Shown in pieces: positions 42,830 to 51,094 of a stretch of DNA of 64,000 nucleotides. The notes below the pieces were generated by a model, which worked only from the letters and a program-made list of their open reading frames with translations, was not told the DNA's origin and searched no databases. The translations under genes and the position numbers were made by a program. The stretch comes from Olsenella_K sp051878835. GTDB taxonomy: Bacteria > Actinomycetota > Coriobacteriia > Coriobacteriales > Atopobiaceae. Location of the stretch: the NCBI GenBank assembly GCA_051878835.1, contig JBJEKW010000015.1, positions 1 to 64,000 on the forward strand, read 5' to 3'. How positions within the stretch are numbered: the stretch's first letter is position 1; every line of letters starts with the position of its first letter.

Positions 42830-43771
42830 ATGCCACGCGAGTCGTTGGCAACCAAGCGCCAGCGCGGCGTCGAGCTGTGTGCCCGCATGGAGGAGCGCTA
42901 TGGCCAGTACGGTGCGCAGTTGGACTTCAGCACGCCGTTCACCACGGTCATCGCCGTCATGCTGTCCGCGCAGACCACGGACGCCTCGGTCAACCGCGTG
43001 ACGCCCGAGCTGTTTCGCCGCTGGCCCACGCCCGAGGCCATGGCGCAGGCCGAGCCCGGCCAGGTGGCGGAGGTCATCCGCTCGCTGGGCTTCTACCGCA
43101 GCAAGTCGCAGCACTGCGTGGACATAGCGCGCATGATCATGGCCGACTTTGGCGGAGAGGTACCGCACACCATGGAGGAGCTGGTGCGACTGCCCGGCGT
43201 GGGCCGCAAGACCGCCAACATCGTGCTCAACAAGTGCTTCGACATCGTGGACGGCATCGCGGTCGACACGCACGTCTACCGCATCGCCACGCGCATGAAG
43301 CTGACGAAGGCCCCCACTCCGCTGGAGGCCGAGCGGGACCTCCTGCGCGTGCTGCCCCGCGACCTGTGGAAGAACGTCAACTCCGAGTGGATCATGTTCG
43401 GGCGAGAGTACTGCACTTCTCGCGCGCCGAAGTGCGACGTGTGCCCCATGGCCGACATCTGCCCCAGCGCCGGCCTGGACGTGCACGTGAACGGCAAGGG
43501 CAACGGCCGCCCTTCTGGCCGCAAGCCTGCAGGCAAGAAGAGCAGCACGAGCGGAAAAGCCAGCTCCGGCCAGAAGGGCTCGAGCAAGAGTGCCACCGCC
43601 CAGAAAGCCAACGCTGGCAAGAAGAGCGGCAAGACCAGCGGCAGCGGAGCGGGACGAGCCAGGACCGGCCGCAAGACGGCCGACGGCGGGGCCAGTAGCA
43701 ACGGGGCCGGCAGCAGCGACAAACCACGAAAGCCCAGGTCAGCCAGCAATACAACCAACGGCAACGGCTAG
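42830..43771 (+). CDS. nth: endonuclease III with lysine-rich C-terminal tail
   Basis: A bifunctional DNA glycosylase/AP-lyase for oxidised pyrimidines. Seen: MLSAQTTDASVNRVTP, the helix-hairpin-helix LPGVGRKTANIVLN with catalytic Lys in the downstream helix region, VDTHVYRIATR with catalytic Asp, and the [4Fe-4S] loop C-x6-C-x2-C-x5-C (CTSRAPKCDVCPMADIC). The catalytic part ends near residue 220. A 93-residue tail of Lys, Gly, Ser and Ala follows (43490-43768), not found in most Nth proteins. GGAGG precedes the ATG. It is divergent from glgB, which also has a basic tail. Confidence 0.95.
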   Translation: MPRESLATKRQRGVELCARMEERYGQYGAQLDFSTPFTTVIAVMLSAQTTDASVNRVTPELFRRWPTPEAMAQAEPGQVAEVIRSLGFYRSKSQHCVDIARMIMADFGGEVPHTMEELVRLPGVGRKTANIVLNKCFDIVDGIAVDTHVYRIATRMKLTKAPTPLEAERDLLRVLPRDLWKNVNSEWIMFGREYCTSRAPKCDVCPMADICPSAGLDVHVNGKGNGRPSGRKPAGKKSSTSGKASSGQKGSSKSATAQKANAGKKSGKTSGSGAGRARTGRKTADGGASSNGAGSSDKPRKPRSASNTTNGNG

Positions 43772-43849
43772 GTCCTGCCGCAACACCCACAAGGAGCAAG
43801 CCGACAGCCCACCCTCTCTTTCGCGAATGCACCGACCCGATGCCCGGCG

Positions 43850-44440
43850 CGCAACGACGATTCGCGCGCAAATGCACCTGAGACGGGCACTCACAGGCAT
43901 GTGGTCTGCACCTGACGGTGCAGAGTCACCAGGTTTGGGTACCCACAGCTGTGTTGTCTGCACCAGCAGGTGCAGAGTCGACGGGTCTGTGTACCCACAT
44001 CCGTACAGTCTGCACCCGTAGGTGCAGAGTCGCCAGGTCTGGGTACCCACAGCCGTGTCGTCTGCACTCGGCGGTGCAGAGTCACCAGGTTCGGGTACCC
44101 ACTTCCGGTTGGTCTGCACTTCTGGGTGCAAAGCCGACTGAGTCGGGTACCCAGAACCGTGCAGTCTGCACTGGCTCAGATTGCCCCTCTCGCAAAAGAG
44201 CTAGTAGCTGGACTACTACTTTCCAAACGGCAGCGAGTGGGGCGCAAAATCAACAGGTCTGGGCACTCGCAGCCGTACAGCATGCACCTAGAGACGCAGA
44301 GTCGCCAGGTTTGCGCGCCCATAGGCATCGAGTCTGCACTCGCAGCGCCAACACTCGCGAACCGTCAGCTGCAGCAGTTCGCTCACATGCGGCCGCGCGC
44401 CAAGTCGGCACAAATCCAAGTCGGTGCAAACACCAAGCAA
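43850..44440. repeat. intergenic repeat island D with five tandem 52-bp units
   Basis: Five tandem units of exactly 52 bases lie at 43917-43968, 43969-44020, 44021-44072, 44073-44124 and 44125-44176. Each begins GGTGCAGAGTC, carries a GGGTACCC palindrome in the middle and ends TCTGCAC plus four variable bases, so unit junctions form TCTGCAC-N4-GGTGCAGA hairpins. Degenerate pieces continue to about 44350. CCCCTCTCGCAAAAG (44183-44197) is shared with island C. No gene. Confidence 0.85.
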
Positions 44441-44471
44441 TTGCACCAGGCAAATTGCAAAGCCGCCACGA

Positions 44472-44502
44472 AAAACGGGCGCCACGATGTCGTGACGCCC
44501 GC
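44472..44502 (-). terminator. terminator downstream of metY
   Basis: A CGGGCGTCACGA / TGGCGCCCG-type stem is followed by TTTTT on the minus strand, about 150 bases past the metY stop. Confidence 0.75.
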
Positions 44503-44583
44503 TTCCGAGTCATGCGTGATGGAGCCGCACCGTGCGGTGCCGGCGGCGCTGATGGGTCGCGCCGGCAGTCGCCCGCATGTTGA

Positions 44584-44646
44584 TGCTAGTGGGTACTTGG
44601 CTAGTGCTAGTGGGTGCTTGGCTAGTGCTAGCAAGTGCTTGGTTGG
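44584..44646. repeat. minisatellite, three 21-bp units next to the metY stop
   Basis: Three tandem 21-base units starting TGCTAGTGGGT, one substitution between the first two and the third more diverged. The array ends two bases from the metY stop codon. Confidence 0.85.
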
Positions 44647-44648
44647 AG

Positions 44649-45968
44649 CTAGATCTGTGCCAGGGCCTGGTCCAGGTCGTCGATGATGTCGTCCACGTTC
44701 TCGATGCCCACGGACAGACGCACGAGGTCCTCGGAAAGGTGCGCGGCCTTCAGCTGCTCGGGGGACAGCTGGGAGTGCGTGGTCGAAGCGGGGTGAATGA
44801 TGAGAGACTTGGCATCGCCCACGTTGGCCAGATGCGTGAACAGCTTCACGTTGTCGACGACCTTCAGGCCAGCCTCGCGGCCGCCCTTGACGCCGAACAC
44901 GACCACGCCGCCGAAGCCGTGCTTCAGGATACGGCTGGCAACCTCGTGGCTAGGATCGCCCTCGAGGCCGGAGTAGCGGACCCAGCTGACCTTCGGGTGG
45001 TTCTGCAGGAACTTGGCCACTGCCAGGGCGTTGTCGGAGTGGCGCTGGACGCGCAGCGACAGGTCCTCGATGCCCAGGCCAATGAGCTGCGCCGCGTACG
45101 GGGACAGCGTTGGGCCAAAGTCACGCAGCTTGTTGGCCAGGACGCGCGTGGCGAAAGGCGCCGTGGGAGCCGCGTCGGCAAAGACGAGGCCATGGTAGGA
45201 AGGATCGGGCTTGGCCAGCGTGTGCCACTTCTCGGGATCCTGCTTCCAGTTGAACTTGCCGGTGTCGACGACGGCGCCGCCCAGCGTGGCACCGTGGCCG
45301 CCGATCCACTTCGTGAGGGACTCGATGACGACGGCCGCGCCGTCCTCGGCGGGACGATACAGGTACGGAGTGGCAAACGTGTTGTCTACGAACACGGGCA
45401 CGGGGCTGGGCAGCGAGTTGGCGGCCTCGACGATGGCGGGAACGTCAGCCACGTCCACCAGCGGGTTGCCGATGGTCTCGACGTACCAAAGCTTGGTCTT
45501 GGGCGTGGTGTTGGCCACGAAGGCGTCGATGTCGTTGTTCTCGACGAAGGTGGTCTTTACGCCCAGGTCGCCCAGCGTGTGCAGGAAGATGTTCCACGTG
45601 CCGCCGTATAGCGAGTCGGAGGCCACGATCTCGTCGCCCGCGCCCACCAGGTTGGTCAGGGCCAGGATCTCGGCGGCGTGGCCGGAGGCAACGGCGACTG
45701 CGCCGGTGCCGCTCTCGATGGCGGCAATGCGCGCGGCGACGGCGTCGGTGGTGGTGTTGGTCAGACGGCCATAGACGTTGCCGGGACGGGTCAGCGCGAA
45801 CTTGGCGGCGCCGTCCTCGGCGTCCTTGAACTCGAACGCGGCGCTGGCATAGATGGGCAGCGCGGCGGAGCCGGTGGTGGGATCGGGCGACCAGCCCGCG
45901 TGGACCTGCAGGGTGTCAAAGTGCTTCTCGGTGTCCTTGGCGAAGTCGGGGTTCAGCTGGAAAGGCAT
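44649..45968 (-). CDS. metY: O-acetylhomoserine sulfhydrylase / aminocarboxypropyltransferase
   Basis: A PLP enzyme of the Cys/Met metabolism family (MetY/MET17) making homocysteine from O-acetylhomoserine and sulfide. The 439-residue length fits MetY rather than the shorter MetB/MetC. Seen: TGSAALPIYASAAFEF, YGRLTNTTTDAVAARIA, the cofactor region VASGHAAEILAL, VFVDNTFATPYLYRP and the PLP Lys in IESLTKWIGGHG. AAGGAG lies upstream of the ATG. Monocistronic. The 5' region shows no SAM riboswitch that I can recognise. Confidence 0.93.
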   Translation of the reverse strand: MPFQLNPDFAKDTEKHFDTLQVHAGWSPDPTTGSAALPIYASAAFEFKDAEDGAAKFALTRPGNVYGRLTNTTTDAVAARIAAIESGTGAVAVASGHAAEILALTNLVGAGDEIVASDSLYGGTWNIFLHTLGDLGVKTTFVENNDIDAFVANTTPKTKLWYVETIGNPLVDVADVPAIVEAANSLPSPVPVFVDNTFATPYLYRPAEDGAAVVIESLTKWIGGHGATLGGAVVDTGKFNWKQDPEKWHTLAKPDPSYHGLVFADAAPTAPFATRVLANKLRDFGPTLSPYAAQLIGLGIEDLSLRVQRHSDNALAVAKFLQNHPKVSWVRYSGLEGDPSHEVASRILKHGFGGVVVFGVKGGREAGLKVVDNVKLFTHLANVGDAKSLIIHPASTTHSQLSPEQLKAAHLSEDLVRLSVGIENVDDIIDDLDQALAQI

Positions 45969-46354
45969 GATGTGTCTCCTTGTGGTAGGCGCCGTGCGGC
46001 GCGCGATGAATACGTGCTAGATGCTGGAAACTGCTAAGAAGTGCGTGCGAGTTGCGATGCCAGGCATCGCTTTTACGCCCGAACCCGGATGGAACCTTGC
46101 GAATGTCGCTGAAGGGGGTCCGGGCTACCTCATCGTTTTTCTCGAATGCATTGTGGTTTCCAATCGCTTGTATATCGCTCGTTCGGATAATCACATCATA
46201 GATTTCGTTGAGAATCTGTCTATAGGATTTGGCAAGAAAACACTGCAGAACAGCGTTTGCGCAGCTTGATGCCATATATGCGAATGGGTCAGGCTGTTAT
46301 CGCTTCGATTGATAACAGAAAAGGCCGAGGTAGCTTGGCTATCGCCCAAACAGA
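45969..46354. other. upstream region of metY
   Basis: About 385 bases with no supportable gene; unusually A/T-rich between 46120 and 46330, likely the metY promoter region. A short plus-strand open frame (46021-46269) has no recognisable product or ribosome site. No riboswitch fold was recognised. Confidence 0.35.
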
Positions 46355-46389
46355 AAGCCCCGCCTTCGGGGTTACCGAAGACGGGGCTT
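46355..46389. terminator. terminator after rubrerythrin
   Basis: A 15-base stem AAGCCCCGCCTTCGG with near-perfect complement and a 5-base loop, T-rich on the minus strand. It lies 93 bases past the rubrerythrin stop. Confidence 0.85.
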
Positions 46390-46481
46390 AGTTCAGGCCT
46401 TGCTACCGCAGATTCCGCGCCTGACGGCCGGGCAGCGAAACGGGCTCTAGCCGCCAGCCAGTCGAGCTGGCTAGCCAAGGG

Positions 46482-47027
46482 CTAGTAGTTGACCGCCTGC
46501 TCCTCGAAGTAGCTCTGAGGATGGCCGCACACGGGGCAGACCTTCGGAGCGACGGGGCCCACATGCAGGTGGCCGCAGTTGGTGCACTTCCACACCTTGA
46601 CGCCCGGGCGATCGAAGACCTCGCCCTTGCTGACGCGCTCGACCAGCTTGTTGTAGCGCTCCTCGTGGTGCTTCTCGACCTCGCCAACCAGGCGGAACTT
46701 GGCAGCGATCTCCTTGAAGCCCTCGGCGTCGGCCGTCTCGGCGAAGCCCTTGTACATGTCGGTCCACTCGTAGTTCTCGCCAGCGGCGGCATCCTTCAGG
46801 TTGGTCAGGGTGTCAGGCACGTCGCCGTCGTGCAGATACTTGAACCACATCTTGGCGTGCTCGCGCTCGTTGCCAGAGGTCTCGGTGAAGATGTTGGAGA
46901 TCTGGACGTAGCCCTCCTTCTTTGCCTTGCTGGCATAGTAGGAGTACTTGTTCGTGGCCTGGGACTCACCAGCGAAGGCGGCCTCGAGGTTCTTCTTTGT
47001 CTGCGAATTCTGGAAGTCGACGGACAT
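46482..47027 (-). CDS. rbr: rubrerythrin
   Basis: A diiron peroxidase of strict anaerobes that reduces hydrogen peroxide with electrons from NADH via rubredoxin-like domains. The 181-residue protein has the four-helix diiron domain with EAAFAGESQATNKY, SGNEREHAKMWFKYL and VEKHHEERYNKL, and a C-terminal rubredoxin-like domain with two CxxC pairs (CTNCGH and CPVCGHP). AGAGGAG is 8 bases from the ATG at 47027, deciding against the GTG three codons upstream. It is monocistronic with a strong terminator. Confidence 0.95.
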   Translation of the reverse strand: MSVDFQNSQTKKNLEAAFAGESQATNKYSYYASKAKKEGYVQISNIFTETSGNEREHAKMWFKYLHDGDVPDTLTNLKDAAAGENYEWTDMYKGFAETADAEGFKEIAAKFRLVGEVEKHHEERYNKLVERVSKGEVFDRPGVKVWKCTNCGHLHVGPVAPKVCPVCGHPQSYFEEQAVNY

Positions 47028-47116
47028 GCAAACCACTCCTCTCGCGCTCTATTTGAACGCATTACGATACGGCGGGAACCCCAACTCCCCGCCGCGCTTC
47101 GAGGTAATCATACCCA

Positions 47117-48019
47117 CTAAACCGACCAATATCCAGCCTTATTAGTAATGAATCCTTCTTTTTTGAGCTCAGCAAGAAGGGCTTCGACTTCAGGCACGGG
47201 CACCGCCGGCCTTCCGGCCGACAGCTCGTGGCGGTTCAGGGCATCGGCCACCTCGCCGGTGGGGAGGCTGGCGTGCGCGCCCAGCACTATGCGCAGCACC
47301 TCGGCGCGCTTCTGCCGATGGGACCCCTCGAAGCGGGACTGCACCGTGTGCACACGGGAGCGCCTGGAGGGGTTGGGCAGCGTGCGCTTCAGGTGGGCAC
47401 CGTAGTCCAGCAGCGCATAGTACCAGGTACGGGGGTCGTCCTCGGGGTCGGATGCATCCTTGGGGCAGGCAGCCGCCACCAGGGGCACCAGTTCGCGGTC
47501 GGGCACGTCCACCCTCTGGCGATACAGCGCGTGCAAGAAGACCGTGCGCACGTTGGTCTCCAGGTACGTGCCGGGAAGGTCGTACGCAAAGGCGCGGATG
47601 CCCGCCGCCGTGGCGGGCCCTATGCCGGGCAGGGCCACCAGGTCGGCCTGCTCGCACGGAAACGCACCCAGCTGGCTGATGGCCTGGGCTGCGCGCAGCA
47701 GCGCAAGCGCACGGCGGTTGTAGCCCATGCCCTGCCATTCCTGCAGCACGTCTGCCGAGTCGGCCTGCGCCAGTGCGTCGTAGGTTGGGAAGCGGTCCAG
47801 CCAGCGCTCCCAGCGCCCCTCCACACGCGACACCTGGGTCTGCTGCAGCATGACCTCGGATATCCAGATGGCATAGGGGTCGCGCGTGCGCCGCCACGGG
47901 AGGTCGCGATACAGAAGGACCCCCTGGTGCATCACCGCGGCATGAAAGTCTGCCAGCTGCGCCGCGCTGGGCTGCTGGCCAGGCTCCAGCGTCAGGCCGC
48001 GCTCCAGATCGAAGCTCAC
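47117..48019 (-). CDS. MutY-family adenine glycosylase without the iron-sulfur loop
   Basis: A helix-hairpin-helix glycosylase expected to remove adenine opposite 8-oxoguanine. The 300-residue protein has MLQQTQVSRVEGRWERWLDR, the hairpin VALPGIGPATAAGIRAFA and the catalytic-helix region YLETNVRTVFLHALY. The C-x6-C-x2-C-x5-C cluster motif of MutY/Nth is absent; instead there is YALLDYGAHLKRTLPNPSRRS and QSRFEGSHRQ. The NUDIX-like 8-oxoG recognition domain is also missing; a small winged-helix-like end (VPEVEALLAELKKEGFI) replaces it. The GTG start overlaps the stop of the Rrf2 gene (GTGA), so the two are coupled. Activity on A:8-oxoG is inferred. Confidence 0.82.
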   Translation of the reverse strand: MSFDLERGLTLEPGQQPSAAQLADFHAAVMHQGVLLYRDLPWRRTRDPYAIWISEVMLQQTQVSRVEGRWERWLDRFPTYDALAQADSADVLQEWQGMGYNRRALALLRAAQAISQLGAFPCEQADLVALPGIGPATAAGIRAFAYDLPGTYLETNVRTVFLHALYRQRVDVPDRELVPLVAAACPKDASDPEDDPRTWYYALLDYGAHLKRTLPNPSRRSRVHTVQSRFEGSHRQKRAEVLRIVLGAHASLPTGEVADALNRHELSAGRPAVPVPEVEALLAELKKEGFITNKAGYWSV

Positions 48020-48621
48020 GCCTGGGGGCTTCTGGGGTCGTCGGAGTCGTCGGAGACGGCGAAGCCTGAGGGGCCTGCGGAGCCGGCACCATTGGCATGC
48101 TGGTCAGCGGCCGTGTCAGACCCCTGGCCATCGCCGAAGCCGGTGGCCAGCTCTGCCGACAGCTGCGCCACGCCGGAGGAGCACAGCGGCGACTGCCCCT
48201 TCATGGCTGCCACGTCCACGCCCTGCACCGCGTCGGCCAGCGAGATCTTGCTGAAGTAGTCGCTCAGAAGCTCGCGCGCACCGCGCCAGATGGGGTTCAG
48301 GTGGCACTTAGGCTTGTTCGGGCACAGGGTCGAGCAGGCGGGGTTGTCGCATTGGGCCAGGCTGATGGGGCCCTGGACCGCCTCGATCACATCCAGAAGG
48401 GAGACCTCGTTGGGGTCCACGGCCAGGCGCATGCCGCCGCGCGACCCGCGCAGGCTGGTGATGATGCCGGCGCGCACGAGCTCGTGCTGAATCGAGCGCG
48501 CAAAGGAGTACGGGACGCCGTTGTCCTCTGCGGCGCTCCTGACCGACACGATGGCATCGGGCTCCTGCACCAGCTCCGATATCATGCGCAGCGCGTAATC
48601 TGTCTTCCTGGATATATCCAA
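48016..48621 (-). CDS. Rrf2-family transcriptional regulator
   Basis: A 201-residue winged-helix regulator. The N-terminal Rrf2 domain (about 1-125) has KTDYALRMISELVQ, SFARSIQHELVRAGIITSLRGSRGG and the three-Cys region CDNPACSTLC followed by a further Cys in PNKPKC, consistent with an Fe-S or redox sensor (IscR/NsrR type). The last 60 residues are low-complexity. The start is a TTG at 48621, supported by GGAGGG six bases before it. It is translationally coupled to the mutY-like gene, hinting that a redox or nitrosative signal controls the repair gene (inference). Confidence 0.88.
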   Translation of the reverse strand: MDISRKTDYALRMISELVQEPDAIVSVRSAAEDNGVPYSFARSIQHELVRAGIITSLRGSRGGMRLAVDPNEVSLLDVIEAVQGPISLAQCDNPACSTLCPNKPKCHLNPIWRGARELLSDYFSKISLADAVQGVDVAAMKGQSPLCSSGVAQLSAELATGFGDGQGSDTAADQHANGAGSAGPSGFAVSDDSDDPRSPQA

Positions 48622-48793
48622 CGCAAACCCTCCATGCCGCAGGCACGCGGCCGAACTCCCCTATGCAAAAATGCGAACGCCCGTTATGCAAGCTCATGCC
48701 CAGTTTGGCACAACAGCGGTACGAACGCCGAGACAGGCTGCCGACAAGATAGGTTCTTCTTGTCCAAACAGCCAAACAGCGAGGCGGGGCGCA

Positions 48794-49492
48794 TCAGTGC
48801 ACGTCGATGGACCAGTCCTGAATCTGCCAGCCGCGCTGCTTTGCCACCTTGGCCAGAGTCTTGCCCGGCGACACCGCCACGGGGTGGCGGGCCAGCGACA
48901 GCATGGCCTCGTCGCTGTGATGGTCACCGTAGGCATACTCTATCATCCAGCCGTCGGAGCCATAGCGCTCATCTGCCCACCTGCGGACCGAACGGGGCTT
49001 CTCGTCCCCCTCGGTCACGGGACCCGAGACGTGGCCGGTGAAGTTGCCACGCGCGTCCTTCTCCATGGTGGTGGCAATGAAGCCGTCGACGCCCAGCCTG
49101 TCGGCGGCCGCCTCGGCAATGCTCCAGAACGTGGCGGAGACCAGCAGCGTGACGCAGCCCTCGGCCTTGCGCTGGCGGATGGTCTCGACCGCCTTCGGAC
49201 GATAGCGCGGGACCAACACCTGGTCGTGGAACTCGCGCATAATCTGGCGCACCTCGTCGGGGGTGTGGTGCGCCAGGCACTCAAAGATGATCTCGCGCGG
49301 GGCGGCCTGGCGATGTGGCAGGTGAAGCACGTAGCGGATTCCCCACCAGATCAGCTTTAGCGCGCTCGACACGGGCACGTAGCCGCGCCTGCGCAAATAC
49401 GTCGAGAAGAGATACCCCGACTGCCCCTCGATGCAGGTGCCGTCGAAGTCAAACACGGCGAGGCGAACCTTCTGTGCCGAGTCTTCGTCCAT
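48794..49492 (-). CDS. HAD-IB family phosphatase (SerB-like)
   Basis: A 232-residue haloacid dehalogenase-type hydrolase, subfamily IB. Motif I VFDFDGTCIEGQSG with the nucleophile Asp, motif II LLVSATFWSIAEA, motif III Lys in TEGDEKPRSVRRW and motif IV YAYGDHHSDEAML are all present; a helical cap with WWGIRYVLHLP lies between. Relatives include phosphoserine phosphatase and acyl-phosphate or polyol-phosphate phosphatases, so the substrate cannot be named. GGAGGG lies five bases before the ATG at 49492. Confidence 0.9.
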   Translation of the reverse strand: MDEDSAQKVRLAVFDFDGTCIEGQSGYLFSTYLRRRGYVPVSSALKLIWWGIRYVLHLPHRQAAPREIIFECLAHHTPDEVRQIMREFHDQVLVPRYRPKAVETIRQRKAEGCVTLLVSATFWSIAEAAADRLGVDGFIATTMEKDARGNFTGHVSGPVTEGDEKPRSVRRWADERYGSDGWMIEYAYGDHHSDEAMLSLARHPVAVSPGKTLAKVAKQRGWQIQDWSIDVH

Positions 49493-49559
49493 GCAGTCCC
49501 TCCGAGTGGCTTGGGTCTCAATCGTTTGTATTGCGCTCACACTTTATATTGTGCCACGG

Positions 49560-49870
49560 GCGGGCACATTCAAACGGATGGGTGGGCAAGCCACGTGCAA
49601 CGTTCACGTGAAGAGACCGACACGGGGCGGACGCGACGACGCTGGCAGCCCCGGTGGGGTACGGCGGTCTCGACAGTCACCCGGCGGCACGCACCGGCGC
49701 CGGGTGGGCACACGAACCACGGTGGCGCGCACCCGCGCTGGCTAGCCACACAAACCCCGACCGCGCATGCCATCTCCTGTGGGGTGCGCAAACCCCGACG
49801 GGATATGCAAGTCCCAGCGGGGCATACAAACCCCAACGACTTCAGCGGAAGCGAGCGATTCCGACGGCCA
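49560..49870. repeat. intergenic repeat island F (CACACAAACCCCGAC variants)
   Basis: Several degenerate copies of a unit like GCRCAAACCCCGAC with flanking GGGG or CGGTGG lie at about 49693, 49746, 49785 and 49823. They are spaced roughly 25-40 bases apart. No gene is supportable between the HAD gene and tRNA-Asp. Confidence 0.5.
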
Positions 49871-49880
49871 CACCCCGAGC

Positions 49881-49913
49881 TAAAGAAAAAGGGCCTCGGA
49901 AACCGAGACCCTT
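49881..49913 (-). terminator. terminator after tRNA-Asp
   Basis: The stem AAGGGTCTCGG / CCGAGGCCCTT with a short loop, followed by TTTTTC on the minus strand, 14 bases past the tRNA. Confidence 0.8.
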
Positions 49914-49926
49914 GCAGTGACAATGG

Positions 49927-50000
<74 letters not shown>

Positions 50001-50019
50001 GTGCGTTGGTGCGAGGAAC

Positions 50020-50049
50020 ATTATACGCAGAGTTCTTTCGGCGTGTCCA
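50020..50049 (-). promoter_or_regulatory. promoter of tRNA-Asp
   Basis: On the minus strand TGGACA (-35, 50049-50044), an 18-base spacer and a perfect TATAAT (-10, 50025-50020) precede the tRNA by about 20 bases. The clearest housekeeping sigma promoter in the window. Confidence 0.75.
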
Positions 50050-50089
50050 GAACTTTTTTGGGCAATTTTACGAGTCATGCGCAAGGAGC

Positions 50090-50990
50090 CTGCGAGGTCG
50101 ACGATTCGCCGCCCAGCCCAAGCTCGGCAGGCACCCAGTCCCGGAGTTTCGAACGTCCCGACCTGGCTATAGCAGCCCGTTGCCGCCCCGCCCCGTCGAT
50201 GTCGGCGCCCCGACCTGGCATTTGGCACCCGCCTGGCACCCCGACCTGGTATTTACGCAGGTCAAATACCCCAACCCGGAGTTTACCTTGGTTGTTGGCC
50301 ACCCCGATCTGGCAATAACCACCCCCTCGACGCCCCGACCTGGCGATACCGCCGCCCCGACCTGGAGTTAGCCGGGCCAACCGGGCGGTTTCTCCTGATC
50401 GGGGCGCCCCGACCTGGCCAATTGAAATCTTTATGTCTTTCAGCCGCACAAAGCCGCAGGTAGGAGACCCAGTCATTTTTACAGGGGCCTACGGGGCGCC
50501 GGAAAGTCCGGGTCGGGGCGCCCCGAACTGGGGATTGGCACGCGGGAGGTGTCCGGAAACTCCGGGTCGGGGCGTCTGGGTGGGGGTTATTTCCCGGTCG
50601 GGGTGGCGAACGCCCCGACCTGTGGATGTTAACGTGCAAAATCCGCCCCGACTTGGAATTTCCAGCTGGCAAACACCCCAACCCGGAGTTTGTCATGATT
50701 ACCAATCGCCCCTACCTGGTAATTCCCGCTGGCCATCCGAAGCAAATACCGGGTTGGGGCGCAGGGAATCTCATCTGAGTGCCAGGGGCCGATGGACGTG
50801 GGCTCGCATGTCTAGTGAGCGAGTTCCGGCAATAAGATCTGCCGCTCACGGTCGAACAAGCCGAGACGACTAGACCAGAGCCGGCCACGTTGGATTGCTG
50901 GCCGGGACAATCAAACCGGAGCCATGAGCCCGCCGGCTATCGACCTACAGCCGCCGGCTAGCGGCCCACAGAAAAGGGGCGCCCCGATGT
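50090..50990. repeat. intergenic repeat island B2 (CAGGTCGGGGCGCC family)
   Basis: About 900 bases with no gene, filled with (C)CAGGTCGGGGCG and its complement. It contains a 46-base anchor (50422-50467, starting TTGAAATCTTTATGTC) that matches island B3 at 43 of 46 positions in opposite orientation. Downstream matching continues through GTTAACGTGCAAAATCCGCC to about 50700. Confidence 0.8.
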
Positions 50991-51015
50991 TGTCGAGGTG
51001 CCCCCCATCCATGTT

Positions 51016-51068
51016 CGCGCACGTCTTTCGTTTACGCGCGTCTTTCGTTCTCGCGCGTTTCTCGTTCA
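51016..51068. repeat. three 17-19 bp tandem units after the membrane-protein gene
   Basis: Units of the form CGCGCGTCTTTCGTTCT lie 26 bases beyond the stop of the gene ending at 51095. Confidence 0.7.
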
Positions 51069-51094
51069 CGCGGCGTCCGCCGTTCGCGTCGGGG

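Noticed and set aside
43917..44176. CRISPR array.
   Set aside because: The variable part is only four bases per 52-base unit, units drift in sequence, and no cas genes are present.
43918..44583. A 221-codon open frame through the 52-bp array.
   Set aside because: Because 52 is not a multiple of three, the frame shifts between units and the protein has no consistent repeat; not coding.
46021..46269. An 82-codon open frame upstream of metY.
   Set aside because: No ribosome site, no recognisable domain and located in the A/T-rich promoter region of a divergent gene.
45969..46354. SAM riboswitch before metY.
   Set aside because: I could not find the conserved core of the known SAM classes or a terminator/antiterminator arrangement in the leader.
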